Assembly: GCF_029946185.1 (NCBI RefSeq)
Contig: NZ_JAQSEA010000042.1
Span: forward strand, 1-64,000
DNA: 64,000 nucleotides
Origin: Prosthecobacter sp.
GTDB taxonomy: Bacteria; Verrucomicrobiota; Verrucomicrobiia; Verrucomicrobiales; Verrucomicrobiaceae
Direction: 5' to 3'
Shown: in pieces, positions 16,576-27,000 of the stretch
Layout of the letters: every line of letters starts with the position of its first letter
Numbering within the stretch: the stretch's first letter is position 1
Program-made: the position numbers and the translations under genes
Notes under the pieces: generated by a model
What the model was told of the DNA's origin: nothing
Databases searched by the model: none
Seen by the model: only the letters and a program-made list of their open reading frames with translations

Positions 16576-17652
16576 ATGACCGACGGCCAGACTCTTCTCG
16601 CAGTCTTTGTGCTGCTCTATCTCATCGAGTGCCTGCGCCTCGTGCACGCCTCTGCTTGGATGGCTTCGGGCGCTGGGAAATCGGGCTGGAGTTTGCTGCG
16701 GCCCTGGATGCGGCTGCAAATCGGCAGCGGCTCGCCGCTGCTGCTCTCGCCACTGCCGCCCATGCAGGCGCATGCTCTGGCGCTGCCATGGGTGTTTGTG
16801 CCTCATCATGATTCGCTGCGTGTGCAATTGACTGACCGCATGAACGTCCACATCGCATGGGGCAAGCTGGCTCCACGTGCCGAGGAAGCCACGCTGCATC
16901 TCGATGTCACCACGCGTGTGAGCCTGCCGTCCAAAACGCTGGCTGAACTTTGGCAGCAACGGCTTACCGAATGGCAAGGTCTGACGCCTGACCAGCGCCA
17001 AAGCACTTTCCTCAAATACGCCCGCACGACACTCGATACGAAGTCCGCTGCCAAGGCCGCCACGGAAGCGGCGCAGCGCACCCGTTCGCTGCGCGTTCTC
17101 GCCACGATCCACTGCCTGTGGTGCTTCGGCGTCATCAGCGTTTTGTACTACCGCTTGGGCGACAGTGTGGCTGTTCTCGCCGCTGCTGGCGTGCTGGTGC
17201 TGCTGCAATTCATCCAGTCCTGGTTGTTTCTGCGCAGCACTCAAAAAAATCACATCGCCATTCCGCATCGTCGTTGGCGTGCGCTCGGGATCGCTTTCCT
17301 GCCGCAACTGGCAATGCGTGCGTTTGATGTCGTTAATTTGACCACCGATGCCGAACCGCCACATCCACTCGCCTGGCGTGGCCTGCTGGATGAAAAGTGC
17401 TGGCTGAAGAATGCACGACAGTTTTGGAGAGAGGCGCGCTACGTTCCCGGCTGGGCGCAAAACGACTCGCTCCCACTCGAAGCCGAAGCCCTGCAAAAAT
17501 TCTTCCGCCACGAAGACATTGCAGAAGAGGATTATGATCCGCCCGCAGCGGCCAAACTGCCCACCTGCCCGCGTTGCGGTGCCGAGTATCAGAGCAGCAT
17601 CACCGTCTGCTCCGACTGTGGCGGTGTGGAATTGCGACAACCGGCCGCCTGA
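16576..17652 (+). CDS. Membrane protein with C-terminal zinc ribbon
   Basis: A 358-residue membrane protein starting 4 bases after the DUF2167 gene. The N-terminus begins with a hydrophobic helix (TLLAVFVLLYLIECLRLV) followed by a cytoplasmic-looking domain. Two transmembrane segments lie at about residues 175-220 (CLWCFGVISVLYYRLG and AVLAAAGVLVLLQFIQSWLFL). The C-terminus ends in a zinc ribbon, CPRCGAEYQSSITVCSDCGG. No enzyme motif was found. The close spacing suggests joint work with the DUF2167 protein. Confidence 0.75.
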   Translation: MTDGQTLLAVFVLLYLIECLRLVHASAWMASGAGKSGWSLLRPWMRLQIGSGSPLLLSPLPPMQAHALALPWVFVPHHDSLRVQLTDRMNVHIAWGKLAPRAEEATLHLDVTTRVSLPSKTLAELWQQRLTEWQGLTPDQRQSTFLKYARTTLDTKSAAKAATEAAQRTRSLRVLATIHCLWCFGVISVLYYRLGDSVAVLAAAGVLVLLQFIQSWLFLRSTQKNHIAIPHRRWRALGIAFLPQLAMRAFDVVNLTTDAEPPHPLAWRGLLDEKCWLKNARQFWREARYVPGWAQNDSLPLEAEALQKFFRHEDIAEEDYDPPAAAKLPTCPRCGAEYQSSITVCSDCGGVELRQPAA

Positions 17653-17659
17653 TCTGCCC

Positions 17660-18634
17660 TCACGGGTGCACGTGGCGCAGCATCCATTCCGCCATCTCCG
17701 CGTAGATCGGAAAATCGGTGATCAGCACATTGTCGTGATCCGCCCCCGGGATTTCGACCCAGCGTTTTTCGATGCCGGGTGGCATCGCGTCGTAGAGACG
17801 CCGTCCACACTCCATGGGGATCACTCGATCTGAAGTGCCATGTGCGACCAACACCGGACATTTGAGTCCGGGAACCAGTGCGAGGGAGTTTGCCTCACTG
17901 ATTTCCATCTGGGTCTGCTGATGATAGCACCACCCCGTGAGGTGGCTCCAGACTGCGCCAATCCAGTTCCCCGCCCAGCGAGAGGTCTGGTGACGCAGCA
18001 CGTGATCCAATGAATCGAAGGTGGAAACCAGCACAGCGGCACGCCACGGCGCATCTTTGTCCGCCAGAGCACGGATGCTCACCGCGCCCCCCATGGACAG
18101 GCCCATGATTCCGGCGGGTTGCGGATTGAACCCAAACTTCGCCGCTGCCTCACGCAGCACCTGCGCCGGCAGATGCGCTTCCTTCACACCGTAGTAAGCA
18201 ATTGTCCCTGGATGATCTCCATGCCCAGGCAGGTCAGGCAGAATGCAGCGAAAGCCCACGGCGCAGAAACGCTCTGCGACTAGCAGGTAGTCCTCCTTTC
18301 GACCACGGCGGCCATGCACCAGCACCAGATTGCCCGCCACGCTTCCAGGTGCTGGCAAAGTGAGGCCTTTCTGCGTCAGTTGCTCACGGATCACCTGCCC
18401 GCGTTTTCCCAGCAGGCCACTCGGATCTGGCTCGCAGACGAGACAGGGGGTGCCATCGGCACACGTGAAGGGTTTTAACACCACGCCATGGGCCGCCGGA
18501 GCGGACAGAAACTCCTGATGATAGTCCTGCAACGGCCTGCGTGACGGATGCGCCAGCTGATCCGCAGCCAGCCACCCGGCCAGTGGCGGCACCAGCAGGA
18601 GCACGACCCCAAGCACGATTCGTATTCTTTTCAC
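17660..18634 (-). CDS. Alpha/beta hydrolase, membrane-anchored or exported
   Basis: A serine hydrolase of about 324 residues starting with GTG at 18634, chosen because a signal-anchor (RIRIVLGVVLLLVPPLAGWLAA) follows at once; further upstream the frame runs into the divergent gene. The fold shows an oxyanion strand LVLVHGRRGRKEDY, the nucleophile elbow GLSMGG (Ser), the acid in VAHGTSDRVIP and the His in GADHDN. The substrate is unknown; the family covers esterases and peptidases. It is convergent with the zinc-ribbon membrane protein and divergent from the RlpA-like gene. Confidence 0.85.
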   Translation of the reverse strand: MKRIRIVLGVVLLLVPPLAGWLAADQLAHPSRRPLQDYHQEFLSAPAAHGVVLKPFTCADGTPCLVCEPDPSGLLGKRGQVIREQLTQKGLTLPAPGSVAGNLVLVHGRRGRKEDYLLVAERFCAVGFRCILPDLPGHGDHPGTIAYYGVKEAHLPAQVLREAAAKFGFNPQPAGIMGLSMGGAVSIRALADKDAPWRAAVLVSTFDSLDHVLRHQTSRWAGNWIGAVWSHLTGWCYHQQTQMEISEANSLALVPGLKCPVLVAHGTSDRVIPMECGRRLYDAMPPGIEKRWVEIPGADHDNVLITDFPIYAEMAEWMLRHVHP

Positions 18635-18695
18635 GTGCGGATGATGAGCAAGATTGTGCCCTGTGCCAATCTTGTTATGTTCGCAAAAGCAGATC

Positions 18696-19289
18696 ATGAA
18701 CTTTTCCACAATTCTTCGATTCCTTGCCATTGCGCTGCCCGCTCTGCTGGCCAGTTGCGCCAAGCCCGCTTATGAGGAGCGTGGTTATGCCTCCTACATC
18801 GCAGAACAGTATGCGGGGCGCTACACCACTTCGGGAGCCATCTATCAGCCGTTAGGCTGGACCGCCGCGCACAACACCCTGCCCTTCGGCACCGTGGTCA
18901 AGGTGAAGAACAACGGCAACGGACGCACAGTGAACGTGACGGTGAACGACCGCTTCCCCTACTACCCAAACCGCGTCATCAATCTCTCCCGGGCCGCAGC
19001 TCAGGAAATTCAGATTCCCTATCATCGGCTGGGCGATGTCACGGTGACTGCCGACACCGTGGCCAGCGGCGCTGCGCCTGTGTCAAACTACGGCGCTCCT
19101 CCGGTCAACCGCAGCGCTCCGCCACGCACTGCTTACAAGGCACCCAAACCGTATCACGCGCCTGCAGCACCCAGCAGCTACCGCAAGCCCACCACGGTGC
19201 CTCCTGCTGGGTATGGCACCTCTCCACCTCCCCCAGGGTTTGGCACAATGCCTGCAGGCATTCCGCCGCCGCCGCCGGGCTATCGCTGA
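18696..19289 (+). CDS. rlpA: RlpA-like lipoprotein (DPBB domain)
   Basis: Septal-ring lipoprotein family; characterised members cleave naked glycan strands of peptidoglycan. I start at the Met at 18696, with a lipobox Cys in LPALLASC. The double-psi beta-barrel follows: GYASYIAEQYAGRYTTSGAIY, TAAHNTLPFGTVVKVKN, VNVTVNDRFPYYPNRVINLS. The catalytic Asp of RlpA corresponds to VNDRFP. After the barrel comes a Pro-, Gly- and Tyr-rich disordered tail with PPPPGYR; the usual C-terminal SPOR domain is missing. It is divergent from the hydrolase gene. Confidence 0.85.
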   Translation: MNFSTILRFLAIALPALLASCAKPAYEERGYASYIAEQYAGRYTTSGAIYQPLGWTAAHNTLPFGTVVKVKNNGNGRTVNVTVNDRFPYYPNRVINLSRAAAQEIQIPYHRLGDVTVTADTVASGAAPVSNYGAPPVNRSAPPRTAYKAPKPYHAPAAPSSYRKPTTVPPAGYGTSPPPPGFGTMPAGIPPPPPGYR

Positions 19290-19358
19290 AGAGGCAGCTG
19301 CAACAGCAGCGACATTTTTCTGCCACACTTTGGCCGCGAGCGTCCATATCCACGGTGC

Positions 19359-19934
19359 ATGGATTCTCTCACGCCACCTACCATTCCGCAGGATGCCGCC
19401 CTCGCCAGACAGGTCGAGGCAGGTGATGACGCTGCGTTTCGCCTGCTGATGCAGCGGCATTTGCAGCCGCTGCGCGGCTATCTGGCACTGCGGGCACCCG
19501 TGCCCGATTTGATCGATGAAGTGGCGCATGACGCCTTTGTATTCGCTTATCAGAACATGCGCGATTTCACCGAAGGCTCCATGCAGCCGTGGCTGCGAAC
19601 CATCGCCTACAATCTGCTGCGCGACCGGCTTAAGGCCTATGCGCGTGACTTCACCAAACATGAGCGCTACTCCGAACAGGTGCGCTGGGAAATGGCGCTG
19701 GAGGCTTCTGACAAACCCGTGAGTGATGAGTCAGACCACCTCGCCACCTGCCTTGAAAAGCTGCGCCACCATCAGCGCACCATCCTGGATCTGCGTTACG
19801 AGATGCAGCTCAGTTGCGAGGAAATCGCCCAGCGCACCGGCCGCAGCACGCTTGCGGTGCGCACCGTGCTGATGCGTGTGCGCCAGCAACTGCGCAAGTG
19901 CATCGAACTTCACCTGGAGCAAAAAGCGGCATGA
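19359..19934 (+). CDS. ECF-type RNA polymerase sigma factor
   Basis: Sigma-70 family, extracytoplasmic-function type, 191 residues. Region 2 has ARQVEAGDDAAFRLLMQRH, DLIDEVAHDAFVFAYQNMRDF and the WLRTIAYNLLRDRLKAYARD helix that contacts the -10 region. Region 4 has EKLRHHQRTILDLRYEMQLSCEEIAQRTGRSTLAVRTVLMRVRQQLRKCI, a helix-turn-helix for the -35 element. The stop codon overlaps the start of the next gene (ATGA), so the two are translationally coupled. This is the arrangement expected for a sigma factor and the protein that controls it. Confidence 0.93.
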   Translation: MDSLTPPTIPQDAALARQVEAGDDAAFRLLMQRHLQPLRGYLALRAPVPDLIDEVAHDAFVFAYQNMRDFTEGSMQPWLRTIAYNLLRDRLKAYARDFTKHERYSEQVRWEMALEASDKPVSDESDHLATCLEKLRHHQRTILDLRYEMQLSCEEIAQRTGRSTLAVRTVLMRVRQQLRKCIELHLEQKAA

Positions 19935-22792
19935 ACTCCGACGAAGCGATCGATAAAGCTTTGGAGGGAGTGCTCTCCAATCATGAATGGCAGGTACTGA
20001 TGAGCGACCCTGACACGCTCGCAGAGCTGGAGCAGCAGCTCGGCATGGACGCGCTGCTCCGTGTTGCCCTGGAAAAAAATGACACTGCCGCAGCGCTTGC
20101 AGATGCCATCGTGGCCAGCGCCCATCTGCCGCCGGTCGATGATCTCATGCGCAGCATCGAAGCGGCAACGACTCGCCGTCGCCAGCGGCGCTGGTTCACC
20201 AGTCTGCCCCGCTGGACCACGGCGGCTGCGGCTGTGTTGATCGGCTTCATCGGCGGCACCCTCGCGTGGCCAGATTTGTTTCAGCGGCTCGACCTTGCGC
20301 CTGTCGTGGCCCAGCGCACCGGAAAGCATGTCATCATGTACGGCCGCATTGTCGCAAACCCACCTGTGACTCGTGAGGCGGTGACGCCTGAACCGTTTCT
20401 GATTCAACCACCCCCTGCTGCGCCTATTGCTCCAAGTACGCCGACGCTCGAGGTGATGGTCGTCGAGAAAAAATCGGAACCTGCTCCTCAGCCAGCGCCT
20501 GTGGCACCACCCGCCATCAGCATGGCGAACGTCGCTGCTGCGGTGCCAGAGAAGATGGAGACCGCCACGATTCCACCGATCAATCTCGCTTCGAAACCGA
20601 GGCCCGACATGCCCTTGGAGACTCCCGATGTTTCCGCCAAGATTGATTTCGAACAGCATATTCTGCCGATTTTTGAGCGCTCCTGCTTTGAATGCCACAG
20701 CAGCAAACTGAAGAAGCCGAAAGGCGGCATCCGTCTGGATGATCTCGAAGCCATTCGCGAGAAGAGCCAGACGGACAATCTCATCCTGCCGCACAAGGCC
20801 TCCAAGAGCGCGCTGGTGAAATCCATCTCGCACAAACCCGGCCACGATGACCTCATGCCACCGCCCACCGAGGGCAAGCCGCTAAGCGCCGATGAAATTG
20901 CGCTCATTCGGCGCTGGGTCGAAGAAGGGGCCAGCTTCGGCTCGTGGACTTCCATGCATGCGAAAGAGGTTTCGATCTCGACGCTGAACGAGACCGTCGA
21001 TGTCACCCAACTCCAGGCCGTGGCAGCACGCATTGATCAGCTCATCGAACGTGACCTCAGCAAACACGCGGAAGAGGCCCGCCCCTTGGCCAGTGAATTC
21101 GTCTGGCTGCGCCGCGTGTATCTGGACTTGGTCGGCCGCATTCCCACCAGCGAAGAAACCCAACGTTTTATCACCCTCAAGGACACTGACAAACGCAACC
21201 GCCTGATCAATGCACTGCTGGCCTCCAACGGCCACGTCAGTCACATGTTCAACTACTGGTGCGATCTGCTGCGTGCCAAGGATGATCTGGCTGAAGGTGT
21301 GCAGGGAGACTTTTATCTCGCCTGGATCAAGCAGAGCGTGCGTGACAACAAACCCTTCGATGAATGGACGCGAGAACTGCTGAGCCCCGAAGGCTACGGC
21401 TGGCGCGCCCCTGCGGCAGGCTATTACCTGCGCGATGGTGAAAACCGTGCGGCGAACATCGAGAGCACGGCCACGCTTTTTCTTGGCACCCAGATTTCCT
21501 GCGCGCAGTGCCATGACCATCCTTACAGCCGCTGGACGCGGAAAGATTACCATCAGTTCCTTGCTTGGACCTCGGGCATCACGACGGCTTCGAAGGCAGA
21601 TGCCGTCGGCGAAGTCACGGGCAAAGCGATCCGTGAAGCGGCAGAACACTACGACCGGATGGCGATGGACAAGCTGGACTATGAGCGGCGGCAAAAAAAC
21701 CAGCGCATCAGAGATGCCCTGCTGGCGCTCCAGCGTGCCGCAGGTGGTGCAGGCGTGGTCAACGGTGAGGGCCATCTGGCAAAGCTGCCCGACGATTATC
21801 AATACGCGGATGGCAAGCCCGGCGATGTGATCCCCGCCGCTGTGCTCTACGGCGAATCACCAACAGCAGGCGCACGCCCCGCAGAAACGCTTGCCGCATG
21901 GGTCACCGCTCCAGATAACACACGCTTTGCTCTCACGCTGGCCAACCGTTTGTGGGCCAAACTATTCGGTCTGCCGTTCGCTGGCAGAGTGGATCAAGTG
22001 CGCGAAGTGGCCGACTGCGCCAATCCTGATCTGGCCCAGTATCTCGTCAACGTCGTGCGTGATTCGAAATACGATGTGCGGAAGATCCTGCACATCTTCA
22101 GCCTCACCCGGACCTATCAGCGAGAAGCCGGGCCGCCACCGCAGGATCCCTCCGTGGTGTATCGTTTCCCCGGCCCGGTGCTGCGCCGTCTGACGGCTGA
22201 GCAGGTATGGGATTCCATGATGTCGCTGGCGGTGAAGGATCTCGATTTGAAACTGAATTTCGATCCTCCAGGTGTCGCGGAACTCGAAGCCGCCGTCGCT
22301 GCTAAAAAGACCCGTGAAGTCACGGCGGTGGCTCGTAAAATGGCGAACAAAGAAGAACGCGCCAAGCAGGTGGAGGAACGCCGCGCACGCCTGCGCAAGG
22401 ACATGGCGCGGGAGTTTGCCGGAGGTGGCCTGGAGCGCGCCTCGGAACTGCCACAGCCCACGCCTGACGGCCATTTCCTGCGCATGTTCGGCCAGGGCAA
22501 CCGTGACTTCATCGGCGATGCGTGGAGTTCCTCCACGGTGCCGCAGGCGCTGCTCATGCTGAACAGCGATTTCTTTGACCATGTCGCTCGTTCCGGCAGT
22601 CCGCTGTCGGACAGTCTGCGAGGGCTCAACAATGTCACTGAAGTCGCGCGCGGTGCCTTCCTGGCCGTGCTGACTCGTGAGCCGACGCAGGCTGAACTCG
22701 ACGCCTGCAAGGAAGCCCTGGGAGACACCCGCAATGCCAAGGCGCTTGCCCGCACCTTGCTCTCCACCGCTGAATTCATGTTCCAAAAATAA
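19931..22792 (+). CDS. Anti-sigma-like/cytochrome/DUF1549-DUF1553 fusion protein
   Basis: A 953-residue membrane protein, start set at 19931 by the ATGA overlap with the sigma gene. Residues 1-90 are acidic and helical and lie before one transmembrane helix (TTAAAAVLIGFIGGTLAWP, about 96-114), the place where anti-sigma domains sit. A Pro-rich linker follows. Then comes a cytochrome-c-like domain with CFECH (252-256) and LMPPP with a possible Met ligand (309). Next are DUF1549 (FVWLRRVYLDLVGRIPTSEE, then a second heme-type motif CAQCH at 524-528) and DUF1553 (RRLTAEQVWDSMMSLA, ending in LLSTAEFMFQK). Planctomycete and verrucomicrobial relatives pair with DUF1501 proteins, as here; their reaction is unknown. 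Confidence 0.85.
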   Translation: MNSDEAIDKALEGVLSNHEWQVLMSDPDTLAELEQQLGMDALLRVALEKNDTAAALADAIVASAHLPPVDDLMRSIEAATTRRRQRRWFTSLPRWTTAAAAVLIGFIGGTLAWPDLFQRLDLAPVVAQRTGKHVIMYGRIVANPPVTREAVTPEPFLIQPPPAAPIAPSTPTLEVMVVEKKSEPAPQPAPVAPPAISMANVAAAVPEKMETATIPPINLASKPRPDMPLETPDVSAKIDFEQHILPIFERSCFECHSSKLKKPKGGIRLDDLEAIREKSQTDNLILPHKASKSALVKSISHKPGHDDLMPPPTEGKPLSADEIALIRRWVEEGASFGSWTSMHAKEVSISTLNETVDVTQLQAVAARIDQLIERDLSKHAEEARPLASEFVWLRRVYLDLVGRIPTSEETQRFITLKDTDKRNRLINALLASNGHVSHMFNYWCDLLRAKDDLAEGVQGDFYLAWIKQSVRDNKPFDEWTRELLSPEGYGWRAPAAGYYLRDGENRAANIESTATLFLGTQISCAQCHDHPYSRWTRKDYHQFLAWTSGITTASKADAVGEVTGKAIREAAEHYDRMAMDKLDYERRQKNQRIRDALLALQRAAGGAGVVNGEGHLAKLPDDYQYADGKPGDVIPAAVLYGESPTAGARPAETLAAWVTAPDNTRFALTLANRLWAKLFGLPFAGRVDQVREVADCANPDLAQYLVNVVRDSKYDVRKILHIFSLTRTYQREAGPPPQDPSVVYRFPGPVLRRLTAEQVWDSMMSLAVKDLDLKLNFDPPGVAELEAAVAAKKTREVTAVARKMANKEERAKQVEERRARLRKDMAREFAGGGLERASELPQPTPDGHFLRMFGQGNRDFIGDAWSSSTVPQALLMLNSDFFDHVARSGSPLSDSLRGLNNVTEVARGAFLAVLTREPTQAELDACKEALGDTRNAKALARTLLSTAEFMFQK

Positions 22793-22803
22793 CCGCCTCT
22801 TTT

Positions 22804-24099
22804 ATGCAGCACTCCTTGAACCGTCTCGATGACATCTCCCGCCGGGAACTCATCACGCGCATGGCCCGCACCTGCCTCGGCGTCAGCTTGGTGCCGCCCT
22901 TGGGGCTCGCACGCGCTTTGGAATCGAGTGCGCCGAAGTCTGCCAGTCACGTCATCTACCTCAACATGCGCGGCGGCATGAGCCACATCGATACCTTCGA
23001 TACCAAGCCCGATGCGCCAACCGGGCATCAAGGCCCGGTGAAAACCATCAAGACCAAATCCGACGACCTGCTCATCTCCGGCTACTTTCCCAAACTGGCG
23101 GAGCACGGCAAAAAGATCGCGGTGGTTCGCTCCATGCATCACACCCAGGGCGCGCATGAACAGGGCATGTACAAAGTGCTCACGGGTTATGAAGTATCCG
23201 CCACCATGCGCCATCCTGCACTCGGATCTTGGGTGGCGCGGCAGGTCACGCAGGGACATTCCACCTTGCCGCCGTACATCCGCCTCGCAGGTCTCGCGGG
23301 GCATCCGGGCAGCGGGTTTATGGATGCACGCTATGCCCCCGTCCCGGTGCTGGATGCCAGCAAAGGCCTGGAACACACCCTGCTGCAAAACGGCGACTCC
23401 ATGACCAATCTGCGCAAACGCAGCGGCCTCGCTGAAACACTCAACAGCGGCTTCCTCTCGCGCTATCCCATGGCCGATGTCAAAGCACATGCCGATGTCT
23501 ATGCGGACGCCATCAAGCTCATGACGAGCAAGGACCTCGACGCCTTCGACATCACGCAGGAAAAAAGCACCTTGGCGGCAGACTACGGCAACGATGACTT
23601 TGGCCAGGGGGTCCTGCTGGCACGCAGACTCGTCGAGCGCGGCACCAAGTTCGTGGAGATCGAACTCGGTGGCTGGGACACGCATTCAGACAACTTTGCT
23701 CAGGTGGAATACCTCGCCAGCCGTGTGGACAATGCGGTCTCCACGCTGCTGGAAGATCTGGAGACACTCGGTCTGCTGGAAAGCACGCTGGTGGTGCTCA
23801 CGACCGAGTTTGGCCGCGGCCCGAAGATCGACGGCACAGGGCGCGGGCACCATCCCATCGCGTTTTCATCGTTCATCGCAGGCGGCGGCGTCAAAGGCGG
23901 TCAGGCTTATGGCAAGACCGATGCAACCGGCACCCAAGTGATTGAAAATCCCGTCACGGTTCTCGACTTCCACGCCACCATCGGTGCGCTGCTTGGTGTC
24001 CCGCCACAGGAAACCATCGCCGCAGGCAACGGCGGTAGTTTCAGCATCTATGGTGGTACAGGTGCCAAGCGCGGCGTGCCGATTGCGGCGCTGATCTGA
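22804..24099 (+). CDS. DUF1501 domain-containing exported protein
   Basis: A 431-residue protein 11 bases after the DUF1549/DUF1553 gene. The N-terminus has an Arg-Arg pair before a hydrophobic stretch (SRRELITRMARTCLGVSLVPPLGLA), compatible with Tat export. The body is an alkaline-phosphatase-superfamily DUF1501 fold: HVIYLNMRGGMSHIDTFDTKPD near the start, GTKFVEIELGGWDTHSDN in the middle, then VVLTTEFGRGPKIDGTGRGHHP near the end, the usual metal-site positions. It is almost always encoded beside a DUF1553 protein. The stop codon abuts the stop of the convergent RND pump gene, with no bases between them. Confidence 0.9.
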   Translation: MQHSLNRLDDISRRELITRMARTCLGVSLVPPLGLARALESSAPKSASHVIYLNMRGGMSHIDTFDTKPDAPTGHQGPVKTIKTKSDDLLISGYFPKLAEHGKKIAVVRSMHHTQGAHEQGMYKVLTGYEVSATMRHPALGSWVARQVTQGHSTLPPYIRLAGLAGHPGSGFMDARYAPVPVLDASKGLEHTLLQNGDSMTNLRKRSGLAETLNSGFLSRYPMADVKAHADVYADAIKLMTSKDLDAFDITQEKSTLAADYGNDDFGQGVLLARRLVERGTKFVEIELGGWDTHSDNFAQVEYLASRVDNAVSTLLEDLETLGLLESTLVVLTTEFGRGPKIDGTGRGHHPIAFSSFIAGGGVKGGQAYGKTDATGTQVIENPVTVLDFHATIGALLGVPPQETIAAGNGGSFSIYGGTGAKRGVPIAALI

Positions 24100-27000
24100 T
24101 CACTCTTTTTTAGGCTGACGCTCGATCCAGTCATACAGCATGGGCAGCAGCAGGAGCGTGAGCAATGTGGAGCTGATGATGCCGCCGATGACGACGGTGG
24201 CCAGTGGTCGCTGAACCTCGGCTCCCGCCCCATGCGCCAAGGCCATGGGCACAAATCCGAGCGCGGCCACGAGCGCAGTCATCATGACGGGGCGCAATCG
24301 TGTGGCCACGCCGTTGAGCACCGCATCACGCACGCTCATGCCCTCCTCGCGCAGCTCGTTGAAGTAGTTTACCAGCACGAGTCCGTTCAAGACAGCCACG
24401 CCGCTAAGAGCAATGAACCCGACGGCGGCGGTGATGCTGAAGGGCATGCCACGCAGCTCAAGAGCGATGATGCCGCCCGTCAACGCCAGCGGGATGCCCG
24501 TGGCGACGAGGAGGGTCTGACGGATGCTGCCGAAGGCGAAGAAGATGAGCATCAAGATCAACGCGAGGGCAGTGGGAACGACGATGAGGAGCCGGGCGCG
24601 TGCCTCCTGCAGGTTTTCAAAGGTGCCGCCGAACTCGAAGCTGTAGCCTTCGGGCAGCTTCACTTCCTGCTTGATGCGCGCACTGGCTTCGTTGACGAAG
24701 CTTTCCATATCGCGCCCTTTGACGCCGACGAGCAAGGCAGCACGACGCTGGGTGCGATTATGGCGGATGGGTTCGACTGTTTTTTCGGTGCGAATGTCCA
24801 CCGCGTCGCCAAGCGTGAGCATGCCGAAGTCGCCGACACGCAGCGGCAGGCCTTTGATCATGTCCTCCTTGGAACGTTGCGCCTCCGGCAGACGAACGAC
24901 GATGTCGCGCTTGCGAATGCCCTCGACCACCTGACCGACAACCTCACCGCCGAGGCCGGCGGAGACAGCGCGGTTCACCTCGGCGAGCGGGATGTCGTAT
25001 TTGGTGAGAACGTCGCGCTTCACCTGAAGAATGACGGTACTGGGGCGGCCATCGGTTTCGAGTTCGGCATCGCCGCCGGGCGTGGAATTGAGGATATCCT
25101 TAATCTGCGTGGCGAGCTTTTCCAGCACATCGAAGTCGATGCCATAAATGCGCAGGGTGAGCTCCGCCTTGGAGCCTTCCATCATCTCGTTGAAGCGGGT
25201 TTCGATGGGCTGGCCGAACTCGAAGTTCTGATCGGGGAAGACTTTGTTCACCTCGACATCGATGGCTTGAATGAGCTCCTCCTTGGTGCGGGGCAGGCCC
25301 GGGCCTTGGGGCCATTCGGCGACGGGTGTGTAGAAGACGTACATGTCCGTCTCGTTGGGCGGCATGGGATCGGTGGCGACTTCGCTGGTGCCGATGCGGG
25401 AGTAGAACCGGGTGATCTGGGGGTACTTTTCGCGCAGGAATTTGCCGATGGCGAGATCCTCCTTCAGCGATTCATTGAGGTTCATGCCGACCTCGCGGTA
25501 GGCCATCATGGCGATGGTGCCTTCATCGAGCTTGGGCACAAATTCCGCGCCGAGGGTGGTGAAGCGCCAGCCGCAAAAGGCAAAGAAGCCGACGGCGGCG
25601 AGGACGACGAGCAAGCGCAACCGGATGACGGCACGGAGCATGGGCTGAAACACGCGATTGAGGCCGGCGATGATCCAGTTTTCCTTTTCAGCGACATTGC
25701 CACCGAGGAAGAAGGAGCACATGGCGGGCATGAGGGTGAGCGCGAGCAGCAAGGCGCCGGTGAGGGCGAAGATGACGGTCACGGCCATGGGGCGGAACAT
25801 TTTCCCCTCGACGCCGGTGAGGGTGAGGATGGGCAGGTAAACGATGGTGATGATGAGCACGCCAAAGAACATGGGGCTGGCCATCTGCTTGCTGCCGGCG
25901 AGGACTTCGCGCGAGCGCTCCTCTCTGGTGAGGATACGTCCAAGGTGGTGCTGCTTGAGGCCGATGCGGCGGACGATGTTTTCAACCATGACGACGGCAC
26001 CGTCGATGATCAGGCCGAAGTCAACGGCACCGAGGCTCATCAAATTGCCGGACCAGCCACCCTGGACCATGCCGCAGATGGCGAAGAGAAAGGAGAGCGG
26101 AATGGCGAGCGTCACGATGAGCGCTGCACGCCAGTTGCCGAGCAGGACAAGCAGGACGATGATGACGAGCACGGCCCCTTCGACGAGATTTTTTTCCACC
26201 GTGCCGACCGTGGCTTCGACGAGATCGGAACGCTCATAGACGATGGTCAAGTCCATGCCGGGGGGGAGTTTTTCGCGCAATTCTTCGAGACGTGGCGCGA
26301 CGCGGTGGCAGACGACGCGGGCGTTCTGCCCCATGAGCATCATGACGGTGCCGAGCACGACTTCCTCGCCGTCCATGGTGGCGGCACCCCCGCGAAAGCC
26401 GGAGCCCCATTGGACATGGGCGACGTCTTCTACGCGCATGGGTGCAATGGCAGCGCCGAATTTGATGGGAAGCTTGGCGATCTCCTCCGCCGTGCTGACG
26501 CGGCCGACACTGCGGACGGTGAGCTGTGCGCCGTCGCGGCTGATGACGCCGCCACCGGAGTTTTCAACGTTGCCACGGATGATGTCTGCCAGCTCGCCGA
26601 AGGTCATGTTGGCGGCTTTTAATTTGTCGAGCATGGGTTCAACGGTGACCTGGCGCTGGTGGCCGCCGCTGCTATTGATCTCGGCGACGCCCTGCACGAC
26701 GCGGAGGTGGGGTTTCACAATGTACTCATGCGTTTCCCAGAGGCGCATGAGGCCTTCGCTTTCGTCGGCGGGCTTCTCTTTGGCACCCTTTTTCCAGTGC
26801 AGGGTGTAGTAGAAGATTTCGCCGAGGCCGGTGCTGATGGGGGCAAGACTCAGGGCGCTGCCCGGCGGCAGCTCACGCATGACGGCGGTGAGGCGTTCGG
26901 TGACGAGCTGACGGGCGCGGAAGATGTCCGTGTCGTCTTCGAATTGGATGGTGACCTGGCTGAGGCCAAATTTGGTGAGGGACCGGGATTCGAGGACGCC

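Noticed and set aside
16186-17640. 484-residue minus-strand reading frame
   Set aside because: It is antisense to the DUF2167 and zinc-ribbon genes and has no recognisable motif.
22117-23685. 522-residue minus-strand reading frame
   Set aside because: It is antisense to the DUF1553 and DUF1501 genes, both of which show clear conserved motifs.
24232-26622. 796-residue plus-strand reading frame
   Set aside because: It is exactly antisense to the RND permease and is rich in Asp, Glu, His and Gly without domain order, the usual shadow of a GC-rich gene.
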